Positions 1-5,728 of a DNA stretch of 5,728 nt are shown in pieces. The DNA is taken from positions 1 to 5,728 of the forward strand of contig JACDDZ010000118.1 in assembly GCA_013816695.1 (NCBI GenBank), in the 5' to 3' direction. Position 1 is the stretch's first letter, and each line of letters starts with the position of its first letter. The DNA is from Gemmatimonadaceae bacterium (GTDB taxonomy: Bacteria; Gemmatimonadota; Gemmatimonadetes; Gemmatimonadales; Gemmatimonadaceae). The translations under genes and the position numbers were made by a program. The notes beneath the pieces were generated by a model. It did not search any database, was not told the DNA's origin, and saw only the letters and a program-made list of their open reading frames with translations.

Positions 1-1605
1 ATTGGCGCGGGCGATGCCGGGCAAGTGTTTCTTCTACACGGCGTTACGGGGAGCGGAAAGACGCTCGTGTACATCGAGCTCCTGAAAAAAATTGTGCTGG
101 AGCGAAACCAGGGCGCAATCGTTCTTGTACCTGAGATAGCACTCACGCCGCAGACAGTCGACAGGTTTCGCGCCGTTTTTGGGAACAGCATCGCTGTGCT
201 CCATTCGGCACTCAGCGATGGCGAGCGGTATGACGCCTGGCTCGCGCTCAAGCGCGGCGACAAGCGAATAGCCGTGGGCGCGCGCTCGGCGATCTTTGCC
301 CCGGTAAAAAATCTTGGCGCGATTATCCTCGACGAAGAGCATGAGTCCAGCTACAAACAGGGAGAGAATCCCCGCTATCACGCACGGGAAGTCGCGATCG
401 TGCGAGCAAGGATCGAGGGCGCAGTGGTGGTACTCGGAAGCGCGACACCGTCACTTGAGACCTGGGTCAATGCCGCGGACGGAAAATTTGAGCTGCTGAC
501 CCTGCCGGACCGGGTGGGAGGGGCGACACTTCCGCGGATTGACGTGGTTGACCTGAGAGAGAAGAAGCAGCGAGGCACGCACGTCGCCGGTCCGACCTAC
601 GACTGGGTCATACGGTCAGAGCTGGACGCGGCGCTCAAGCACACACTCGACCGCGGAGAGCAGAGCATCCTCCTGCTCAACAGGCGGGGATACTCGTCGT
701 TTGTTCAGTGTGTCGACTGCGGACATGTGATTACGTGCCCCAATTGCAGCATTACGCTTACGCATCATCGTGCGCCGGAAAGGCTGATATGCCACTACTG
801 TATGCACCAGGAGGATGTCCCGGAGAAGTGCGGCCGCTGCGCTGGCCTCACCCTCCAGCAACGCGGCCTCGGCACGCAGCAGGTTGAACGTCTTTTGTCG
901 GAACGGTTTCCAGCTGCGCGCCTGGCGCGCATGGATGTTGACACAACTTCAGGGAAGTGGGCCCACACCGAAATTCTCGATCGCGTCGGGCGAGGCGAAG
1001 TAGACATTCTCCTGGGCACGCAGATGATCGCAAAGGGACTGGATTTCCCGAATGTCACGCTAGTGGGTGTCATCGATGCGGACGTCGGAATCAATCTTCC
1101 TGATTTTCGCGCGTCCGAGCGGTGCTACCAGCTTCTGGCTCAGGTTGCGGGAAGGGCCGGGCGGGGCGCAAAGGGCGGGCGTGTGCTCATCCAGACTCGT
1201 GTACCAGACCATCACGCAGTTCGATACGCGCTGAACCACGACTACGAGGCCTTCGTGCGTGAGGAACTGGATGGTCGAGTCAGTCCGCAGTATCCACCAA
1301 ATACGCGACTTGCAAATATTGTTTTCAGTGGAATCAACGAAGAGGAAGTGGCAAAGCTTGCAATGTCAGGGTCCGAATGGCTCCGCGAACTTATCGCACA
1401 TGCGAAAGGGCCCGTCGAGATAGTGGGGCCGGCGCCATCACCCATTGAGCGAATCAAGACCCGCTGGCGGTGGCACGTGTTGCTCAAGTCAGAAAATTCT
1501 TCTGCGCTGACCAGGATTGGGCGCTATTTCATGGAACGCTTCGAGATTCCCAATGCCGGACAGCTTCGAATCACGCTCGATCGAGATCCCGTTACGCTTC
1601 TGTAG
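1..1605 (+). CDS. priA: Primosomal protein N' (PriA helicase), 5' end missing
   Basis: PriA is the 3'-to-5' superfamily 2 DNA helicase that recognises stalled forks and reloads the replicative helicase. The frame is open from base 1, so the gene starts outside the window; 534 residues remain against about 730 in E. coli PriA. The missing part is the N-terminal 3'-DNA-binding and winged-helix region. Numbering from the window edge, visible motifs are Walker A GVTGSGKT (14-21), the DEEH box (111-114) followed by the PriA aromatic-rich loop (YKQ...PRYHAR), and GSATPS motif III (146-151). Four CxxC pairs between 237 and 280 supply the eight cysteines of the two zinc sites. Motif V starts at GTQMIAKGLDFP (339), and motif VI is QVAGRAGRG (381-389). 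The C-terminus ends in the usual DRDPVTLL-like tail, so the 3' end is complete. A GTG at 25 is not the start, because it lies just before Walker A. No frameshift or missing catalytic residue is seen. Confidence 0.97.
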   Translation: MGAGDAGQVFLLHGVTGSGKTLVYIELLKKIVLERNQGAIVLVPEIALTPQTVDRFRAVFGNSIAVLHSALSDGERYDAWLALKRGDKRIAVGARSAIFAPVKNLGAIILDEEHESSYKQGENPRYHAREVAIVRARIEGAVVVLGSATPSLETWVNAADGKFELLTLPDRVGGATLPRIDVVDLREKKQRGTHVAGPTYDWVIRSELDAALKHTLDRGEQSILLLNRRGYSSFVQCVDCGHVITCPNCSITLTHHRAPERLICHYCMHQEDVPEKCGRCAGLTLQQRGLGTQQVERLLSERFPAARLARMDVDTTSGKWAHTEILDRVGRGEVDILLGTQMIAKGLDFPNVTLVGVIDADVGINLPDFRASERCYQLLAQVAGRAGRGAKGGRVLIQTRVPDHHAVRYALNHDYEAFVREELDGRVSPQYPPNTRLANIVFSGINEEEVAKLAMSGSEWLRELIAHAKGPVEIVGPAPSPIERIKTRWRWHVLLKSENSSALTRIGRYFMERFEIPNAGQLRITLDRDPVTLL

Positions 1606-1609
1606 CGTA
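1593..1609 (+). other. Small perfect inverted repeat at the priA stop codon
   Basis: TACGCT (1593-1598) and AGCGTA (1604-1609) form a 6-base stem with a 5-base loop spanning the priA stop. The nearest T run (six Ts at 1640-1645) is about 30 bases further on, so this is not a standard intrinsic terminator. It may be chance, or may slightly affect readthrough into the next gene. Confidence 0.25.
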
Positions 1610-1667
1610 TCCAGGCCGATTTCATTTGCTCATTACCGCTTTTTTCTTCCCATTGCATCTTTAAGAC

Positions 1668-2762
1668 GTGAGCATCATCCGCCAGCCCGATTTTTCCAGG
1701 GACGAGTTCAAGCAGTGTCCTGACGCGAAGTTTTCCGCCGCGCCCAAGGACGGCGTGTGTCCCGAGAACTTTTTTTCGACAACTAACCTCCCGACCTACG
1801 TAAAGGTTGGGGGCGAGTGGCGCATGGGACGCGAGCCACGAATGGATGCGGCGCTTGTCCTGCTGGACGGGATTCTCTGGATGCGTGAAGCCAGAAAGCT
1901 GAAAGCAGGTGACATGGTCGCGGTCGGCCGGGCCGAGGACGGAAGTGAAGGAATCTACGTTCACTCCGAATCTTTCCTCGGGGATGACTCCGACGGCGAG
2001 TTTCAATTCATGTCGAGCGAAGTATCGCGGGAGAAACCCATCGACTATTCGCTTATGGCGAGCATTCTTGTCGACGAGCGGGAGCGGGGTGGATATCCGA
2101 TCTGGGTAACCGGGCCGGCGCTTGTTCACTCCCGAGCACGGGCAGACATGGTGTGGTTCATCGAAAATGGTTTCGTGTCGGCATTGCTTGCAGGTAATGC
2201 AGTTGCAGTGCATGACATCGAAGCGGCAATTTTCGGAACAACTCTCGGAATGACCGAGCGAGGTTCAGCCAGCGTGGGTGGTCACGGACTCCACATGCGC
2301 GCCATAAACCAGATTCGCTCCGCAGGCTCCATCGCGAGCGCGGTTGAGAGCGGCATGCTGACAAACGGAATCATGCACGCATGTGTGCGGAACACCATTC
2401 CGTTCGTGCTAACTGGCTCGATCCGCGATGATGGACCACTCCCGGAAGTGATCACTGATACACTGCTGGCCCAGGATGCGATGAAGGCGCACACTCGTCA
2501 GGCCACTATGGCCATTCTCGTCGCCACAGCCCTTCACGCAATCGCTACAGGCAACATGCTCCCGGCATATGTTACGGAGTCCGACGGATCCCTTCGGGAA
2601 CTTACGACCATATGCGTAGATTCTTCGGAGTTCGTAGTGAGCAAACTAAAGGACCGCGGAACGCACCAGGCGTTCGGCGTGGTCACCAACGCACAGGACT
2701 TCATGCACATCCTCCGCCTTTATGTGGAGCGCGAAATAGCCGAAAGGGCGGCCAGGCGATAA
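1668..2762 (+). CDS. Archaeal-type ornithine cyclodeaminase-like protein (TIGR00300 / ArgZ-AgrE C-terminal family), lacking the N-terminal LOR/SDH region
   Basis: This 364-residue protein resembles the NAD-dependent family that includes archaeal ornithine cyclodeaminase (ornithine to proline plus ammonia) and the C-terminal half of cyanobacterial AgrE/ArgZ. Recognised blocks are FFSTTNLPTY (35-44), GPALVHS (149-155), LLAGNAVAVHDIE (173-185), FGTTLGM (189-195), GSIRDDGPLPEV (250-261), a GNMLP turn (295-299), a CVDSSEF strand (316-322) and KLKDRGTHQAFGVVT (326-340). These suggest a Rossmann-like nucleotide-binding C-terminal part. Archaeal relatives are about 400 residues and begin with an extra LOR/SDH-type domain; here only about 34 residues precede the STTN block. 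The GTG at 1668 is the first possible start, since TAA at 1662-1664 is in frame just before it, and the next ATG (1824) would cut away the STTN block. No clear Shine-Dalgarno sequence precedes it. The stop overlaps the next gene by one base. Family membership is fairly sure; the exact reaction is inferred. Confidence 0.8.
   Translation: MSIIRQPDFSRDEFKQCPDAKFSAAPKDGVCPENFFSTTNLPTYVKVGGEWRMGREPRMDAALVLLDGILWMREARKLKAGDMVAVGRAEDGSEGIYVHSESFLGDDSDGEFQFMSSEVSREKPIDYSLMASILVDERERGGYPIWVTGPALVHSRARADMVWFIENGFVSALLAGNAVAVHDIEAAIFGTTLGMTERGSASVGGHGLHMRAINQIRSAGSIASAVESGMLTNGIMHACVRNTIPFVLTGSIRDDGPLPEVITDTLLAQDAMKAHTRQATMAILVATALHAIATGNMLPAYVTESDGSLRELTTICVDSSEFVVSKLKDRGTHQAFGVVTNAQDFMHILRLYVEREIAERAARR
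2743..2751 (+). promoter_or_regulatory. Probable weak ribosome binding site for the small unknown gene
   Basis: The purine-rich stretch AAAGGGCGG lies inside the end of the cyclodeaminase-like gene and finishes 10 bases before the ATG at 2762. Together with the one-base TAATG overlap it supports that start over the longer open frame. It is not a perfect AGGAGG, so re-initiation by ribosomes finishing the upstream gene may contribute. Confidence 0.45.
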
Positions 2763-3133
2763 TGGTCGAGACAACCCAGCGTTTCATTCGTGAGATTGCC
2801 GACCGCGTCGGGCTGGATAACGTGACCGAAGTGCACCTGTTCCCCCCCATGCGACAGGGCGGGGTGGAAACCGGGGTCGCCGTGGTTGCCGCCATCGTAC
2901 CGGATGACGAAACAATCCAGAAGCACACGGTCTTCAGCGCGCACTATCGTCATACGCTCAAGGGGCCCGATCGCGGAAAGTGGGAGGTCGACGTTCGAGC
3001 CGAAGCAGATGCTCCGCTAGCGACAGTCGATGACGTTGTGCGCGGAGTGATGAAGCGGGCCGGTGAACAGTTTGAGCCGGAGCGATTGACAGCGGGCGAG
3101 GTTCGAACGGTCATCACTGCCGACGCGGTCTAG
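2762..3133 (+). CDS. Small conserved-looking protein of unknown function
   Basis: This 123-residue protein matches no family I can name. It is soluble, with no signal peptide or membrane segment. An amphipathic N-terminal helix (about 4-16) leads to the segment EVHLFPPMRQGGVETG (23-38). Then come a hydrophobic strand (VAVVAAIV, 39-46), a His/Tyr-rich strand (HTVFSAHYRHTLKG, 55-68), a charged strand (KWEVDVRAEAD, 73-83), a helix (90-103) and a final strand ending VRTVITADAV. This looks like a compact alpha/beta fold. I chose the ATG at 2762 because it overlaps the upstream TAA by one base (TAATG) and a purine-rich AAAGGGCGG lies 10 bases before it. The frame stays open upstream to 2612, but that stretch is the other frame of the preceding gene and is proline- and arginine-rich in a non-protein-like way. 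Coupling to the cyclodeaminase-like gene suggests a partner or accessory role; that is inference. Confidence 0.75.
   Translation: MVETTQRFIREIADRVGLDNVTEVHLFPPMRQGGVETGVAVVAAIVPDDETIQKHTVFSAHYRHTLKGPDRGKWEVDVRAEADAPLATVDDVVRGVMKRAGEQFEPERLTAGEVRTVITADAV
3130..3133. other. Shared CTAG palindrome holding the stop codons of two convergent genes
   Basis: TAG at 3131-3133 on the plus strand ends the small unknown gene, and TAG read from 3132 to 3130 on the minus strand ends the phosphodiesterase gene. The two coding regions therefore overlap tail to tail by four bases. No hairpin followed by a T run is visible nearby, so transcription from each side may run into the other gene. Confidence 0.9.
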
Positions 3134-4854
3134 CCTCGAGCGTCCCGCGGGTACCGTGTCATCACCGCGCGATGAATGTCTCGCGCATCCTCAAGAGTTT
3201 GATTTTCAAGGTCTAGCCAGGTTGGACCAATGATGAACGGCAGTACCTGATCCCCGCCTGCGGAGCCGTGGGCGCCGATCTGGTCGTCGAAGGAAATGAT
3301 CGAGCTTCCGTCATACGCCCCGAACAACACACAGTCTCCCGAATTCGGCTGCATGACAAGCGATTCGACCGCGCGCGCGACCATTCCCGCCATGCCGTAG
3401 GTTTCGAACGGATTCTTCCCGCCGAGAACAGTGGTCGCACCGTTACTTACCCGGGCCGCGCCTTCACGAGTCTCCAGGTGTACGCCTTCAGGAGTGCGGG
3501 TCGCGATGAGGCCCACACCCTCGTGCGCCAGAAGTCCCGCGTACAATCCGTTCCAGCGGGCATCACTGCGCATCTCGGCCAGTGAAAGCTGGGTGTCGCG
3601 GGCAGCGAAGTACACATGCGCGAGGCATGAGCTGTACGTAATCACCACTTCGTTCCTCGTGTCGACGCGGAACTTCTCGGGCAGAATCAACTCCCTAAGC
3701 CCATAGCGGCTGCGAAGCCAGTCACTCAACCTGAGAATTGCCTTTCTGAGCAGTGGGGGCGAGGCAAGCTCGGCGACGGTCTCCATCACTTCCGGTCCCA
3801 CGTCCGCATACTCGCTTGCGCTCGAGAAGCTGGCGAGTGATTCTGGTGCGCGTGCTCCGGTGGCGGATTCGCGGAGCAGCCGCTCGACCGTGGACCCGAG
3901 CGTCTCGCCGAAGTTCACCCGATAACTCTGTGCGGCGGTCATTCCATGGTCCGAGAGAATAACAAGGTCGTAGCCTCGTCCTCCCGCCATCCGGATCATC
4001 CGGTAGATCTCCGAGATTCGCCTGTCGGTTCGTTTCAGGTCGAAGAGCGCCTGCTTGCTGGATGGGCCGAAATGGTGGGCAAGCTCGTCATACTGCATGA
4101 ACGTGCTGTAGATAATTGGCACACCGAGATAAATGTCCAGCAGGATTGCCATCGTCTGGAGCTCCCGCACAACCACATTACTGAGGATCCTGATGAATGG
4201 GAAAATTCCTTCCGAGTGCGTAACGCGCCGTGCGAGTTCTCCCCTTAACCGCTCCCACTCCTCCAGCAGAAACTCAAGCACCGAGTGAACTGCAATGCGA
4301 ACAATCCGGATTGGGTGCAGAAAGAGGAGCAGTGCCATCCGGTTTCCGCCGAGCCGGCGGTAGACGGACATTTTCTGCCTGGTGGCGATGGTGAACGCGA
4401 CCGTCTCTGCATCGCCGTCAATGAGATTCACATAGCTGGATCCCCCGGCAAGTGCGCCCGGTGACTTGATCCGGTCGCGAATGTACTGAACGCCATGGGG
4501 GCTATTGCATGTGATTACGCGACGGGCCTGTTTATCGTAAAACCGGAACGCCGGGATTCCGCCGTTCTCTCCGTGAAATATTCCGGCCTGGCAGTAGGGT
4601 GTCGCAGATGGGAGGCCGCAAAACCATTTCCGCAGCTGGAACTCACCAGTCTGGAGAAGCGCCGCAATCTGCGGGCAGTACCCACGTTCCAGCGCTCGCT
4701 GCAAGTCGGCATACGCGAGTGCATCGATCTGGAGGGCGATTAGTCCCCGGCGGCCGTCGTGCTTGCGCTTCTCGCGCTTGAACGGCCTGTACTTGAGATT
4801 GTAGTAAGCGCGGAGGAGCGGGCCGGCGCGAGGCGTCGACCGCCTTTCAGTCAC
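3130..4854 (-). CDS. Alkaline-phosphatase-superfamily phosphodiesterase / nucleotide pyrophosphatase-like protein
   Basis: This 574-residue protein matches the bacterial type I phosphodiesterase/nucleotide pyrophosphatase-like group, which often occurs fused to holin-like membrane segments in actinobacteria. The expected two-metal ligands are all present: D44 (ALQIDALA), T85 as likely nucleophile (GLPSATPYCQAG, 80-91), D256 and H260 (QYDELAHHFGP), D302 and H303 (LSDHGMT), and H529 (IGAHGSAGG). Other family blocks are IPAFRFYDK (100-108), LGGNRMA (168-174) and the late EGVGLIATRTPEG stretch. There is no signal peptide; a basic leader (about 21-37, KYRPFKREKRK) precedes the catalytic domain. 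Residues 174-197 are hydrophobic with interspersed Arg/His and might touch the membrane. The GTG at 4854-4852 is chosen because it forms a GTGA overlap with the regulator's stop and has AAGGAA nine bases upstream; the frame also reads back to 4923. The substrate is unknown. Coupling to a two-component pair suggests it is co-produced with, or controlled by, that pair. Confidence 0.85.
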   Translation of the reverse strand: MTERRSTPRAGPLLRAYYNLKYRPFKREKRKHDGRRGLIALQIDALAYADLQRALERGYCPQIAALLQTGEFQLRKWFCGLPSATPYCQAGIFHGENGGIPAFRFYDKQARRVITCNSPHGVQYIRDRIKSPGALAGGSSYVNLIDGDAETVAFTIATRQKMSVYRRLGGNRMALLLFLHPIRIVRIAVHSVLEFLLEEWERLRGELARRVTHSEGIFPFIRILSNVVVRELQTMAILLDIYLGVPIIYSTFMQYDELAHHFGPSSKQALFDLKRTDRRISEIYRMIRMAGGRGYDLVILSDHGMTAAQSYRVNFGETLGSTVERLLRESATGARAPESLASFSSASEYADVGPEVMETVAELASPPLLRKAILRLSDWLRSRYGLRELILPEKFRVDTRNEVVITYSSCLAHVYFAARDTQLSLAEMRSDARWNGLYAGLLAHEGVGLIATRTPEGVHLETREGAARVSNGATTVLGGKNPFETYGMAGMVARAVESLVMQPNSGDCVLFGAYDGSSIISFDDQIGAHGSAGGDQVLPFIIGPTWLDLENQTLEDARDIHRAVMTRYPRDARG

Positions 4855-5216
4855 GCTGTGTAGTTCCTTGCGATGCGAAGCAGTTCCCTGACGGGAACAG
4901 GCTTCACGAGAACGTCCGCACAACCCGCATCGACTGCGCGCTGCCGGGTCATCGGATCATCGTATCCGGTGAGCGCGATTGTGGTCTCGGGCTCAACGTT
5001 CCTGGCGCGCATTTCCATGAGCAGATCGAGGCCGTCACCGTCCTCAAGCTTGACGTCCAGCAGCATCAGGTCGGCCACGTCGTCGGCAGCAAGCGTACGC
5101 GCATCCGCGACGCTCGATGCTATTGTCACTCGAAACCCGGAGCCTTCGAAGAGAATTCGCAGCGCGTCGGTAATGAGCGCGCTGTCTTCGACAATCAAAA
5201 CGTGCGGACTTGTCAT
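4851..5216 (-). CDS. Stand-alone receiver-domain response regulator
   Basis: This 121-residue CheY-like protein is only a receiver domain, with no DNA-binding or enzymatic output domain. The phosphorylation machinery is complete: acidic pair E10/D11 in VLIVEDS, phospho-acceptor D54 in LMLLDVKLEDGDG, switch threonine T83 in IALTGYD, and lysine K105 in VLVKPV. It probably takes phosphate from the histidine kinase encoded just upstream and acts by protein contact or in a phosphorelay. The ATG at 5216-5214 is preferred because it overlaps the kinase stop as ATGA and places the first beta strand at the usual distance from the N-terminus. A GTG at 5231 would add five residues. Only a weak GTGGCGG precedes the ATG, so coupling to kinase translation is likely. 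Its stop in turn overlaps the phosphodiesterase start (GTGA), giving three chained genes. Confidence 0.95.
   Translation of the reverse strand: MTSPHVLIVEDSALITDALRILFEGSGFRVTIASSVADARTLAADDVADLMLLDVKLEDGDGLDLLMEMRARNVEPETTIALTGYDDPMTRQRAVDAGCADVLVKPVPVRELLRIARNYTA
4864..4869 (-). promoter_or_regulatory. Ribosome binding site for the phosphodiesterase gene
   Basis: On the minus strand AAGGAA lies nine bases before the GTG at 4854-4852, inside the last codons of the response-regulator gene. This spacing is good for a Shine-Dalgarno sequence and favours the GTG start that overlaps the regulator's stop (GTGA) over the upstream ATG at 4923. Confidence 0.6.
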
Positions 5217-5728
5217 TCCGCCACTTCGCACGGAATGACGAACGCGAAAGTGCTGCCCACGCCTGGTTCGCTCTCCACCCAGATGCGGCCATCGTGCAGC
5301 TCCACAAGGCGCCGCGCGATGGCAAGGCCGAGGCCTGTTCCGTGGTGTGATCTCGAGGCGGTTGAGTCGACCTGGGCGAATTCCTGGAAGATGAGCTCAT
5401 GGTGCTCAGGGCGGATGCCGATGCCAGTGTCCTGGACCTCGACGCGAATGTGCGGCTCCTGCTCAACGGGAATTCTGGTGGCACGAATCGCCAGTCCGCC
5501 GACTGCGGTAAAGTCAATTGCGTTGCCGATGAGATTCGTCACAACGTGGGTGATCTTGTCGCGATCTGCTCTCAATCGCAGATCGGGGGGAATGTCAAGC
5601 TCGACTGCGAGTCCCTTTTTCGCGGCAAGCGGTTCATTCACGGCCAGTACATGGTCTATCACTTCACTGATGGCGAAGTCCGACACGTTGAGGTCGAGCT
5701 GACTTCCGGCGCCTTTCGCATAGATCAG
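5213..5728 (-). CDS. Sensor histidine kinase, C-terminal catalytic part (N-terminus outside window)
   Basis: The frame is open to the right edge of the window, so the gene starts beyond 5728; 171 C-terminal residues are present. Numbering from the edge, residues 1-14 (LIYAKGAGSQLDLN) match the end of the dimerisation helix and the linker found in many hybrid-type kinases. The HATPase_c ATP-binding domain follows. The N box is NLIGNAIDFT (65-74), the G1 box DTGIGI (100-105), the F box FQEF (114-117), and the G2 box GTGLGL (130-135), then the VESEPGVGSTFAFVIP ending. All ATP-binding motifs look intact. The phospho-accepting histidine and any sensor or membrane domains lie outside, so the signal cannot be read. 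The protein ends right after the ATPase domain with no attached receiver; instead a separate receiver gene follows by an ATGA overlap, suggesting a cognate pair. A GTG at 5686 is internal, not the start. Confidence 0.95.
   Translation of the reverse strand: MIYAKGAGSQLDLNVSDFAISEVIDHVLAVNEPLAAKKGLAVELDIPPDLRLRADRDKITHVVTNLIGNAIDFTAVGGLAIRATRIPVEQEPHIRVEVQDTGIGIRPEHHELIFQEFAQVDSTASRSHHGTGLGLAIARRLVELHDGRIWVESEPGVGSTFAFVIPCEVAE

Noticed and set aside
1593..1645. Rho-independent terminator after priA
   Set aside because: The 6-base stem at 1593-1609 and the T run at 1640-1645 are separated by about 30 bases, so they do not form a standard terminator.
2162..2175. Small inverted repeat CGAAA/TTTCG within the cyclodeaminase-like gene
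   Set aside because: A 5-base stem inside a well conserved coding block is expected by chance and has no regulatory context.
1524..2213. A 229-residue open frame on the minus strand, opposite the end of priA and the start of the cyclodeaminase-like gene
   Set aside because: Its translation shows no family motif, while the plus strand carries clear PriA and TIGR00300-type motifs across the same bases. It looks like a shadow frame of GC-rich coding DNA.
2612..2761. N-terminal extension of 50 residues on the small unknown protein
   Set aside because: The stretch is the other frame of the cyclodeaminase-like gene, is rich in Arg, Pro and Gly, and is bypassed by a better placed ATG at 2762 with TAATG overlap.
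3124..3149. Bidirectional terminator at the convergent junction
   Set aside because: Only a 5-base CGCGG/CCGCG stem with a 16-base loop can be drawn, with no T run on either side.
4855..4923. Upstream ATG start for the phosphodiesterase adding 23 residues
   Set aside because: It would lie deep in the response-regulator gene, and the added residues (Cys, Arg and Ser rich) do not resemble the family. The GTG at 4854 has a ribosome binding site and a GTGA overlap.
5202..5702. A 166-residue plus-strand open frame opposite the histidine kinase
   Set aside because: It is low-complexity (Ser, Arg, Met rich) and lies over a minus-strand frame with complete HATPase motifs, so it is a shadow.

Overview
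The window is densely coding bacterial chromosome of moderately high GC (my estimate is high 50s to about 60 percent). It holds six protein genes and only one intergenic gap, about 62 bases at 1606-1667. I see no tRNA, rRNA, CRISPR array, insertion sequence or phage gene. The lineage cannot be fixed from the sequence. The mix of a zinc-binding PriA, an archaeal-type ornithine cyclodeaminase-like protein and a two-component/phosphodiesterase operon would suit a soil or environmental phylum such as Gemmatimonadota, but this is a low-confidence guess.

Plus-strand block (1-3133). It opens inside priA, the replication-restart helicase. Its N-terminal DNA-binding part lies off the left edge; the helicase core and zinc-binding domain are complete. 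After 62 bases comes a GTG-started 364-residue protein. It carries the conserved motifs of the TIGR00300 / ArgZ-AgrE C-terminal family (archaeal-type, NAD-dependent ornithine cyclodeaminase). It lacks the N-terminal LOR/SDH-type region, and an in-frame stop directly upstream shows it cannot be longer. Its stop overlaps by one base the start of a small 123-residue protein of unknown function, so the two are probably translated together.

Minus-strand block (5728-3130). Three genes are chained by 4-base start/stop overlaps. They are the C-terminal half of a sensor histidine kinase (N-terminus off the right edge), a stand-alone receiver-domain response regulator, and a 574-residue alkaline-phosphatase-superfamily phosphodiesterase that keeps all the predicted metal-binding residues. 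The layout suggests one operon in which a phosphorelay could act on, or with, the phosphodiesterase. This is inferred from gene order and loosely recalls PorX, where a receiver is fused to an alkaline-phosphatase-fold domain.

The two blocks converge, and both end inside one CTAG palindrome at 3130-3133, leaving no room for a conventional intergenic terminator. The most interesting points are the coupled kinase-regulator-phosphodiesterase cassette, the N-terminally short cyclodeaminase-like enzyme, and the unknown small protein coupled to it.
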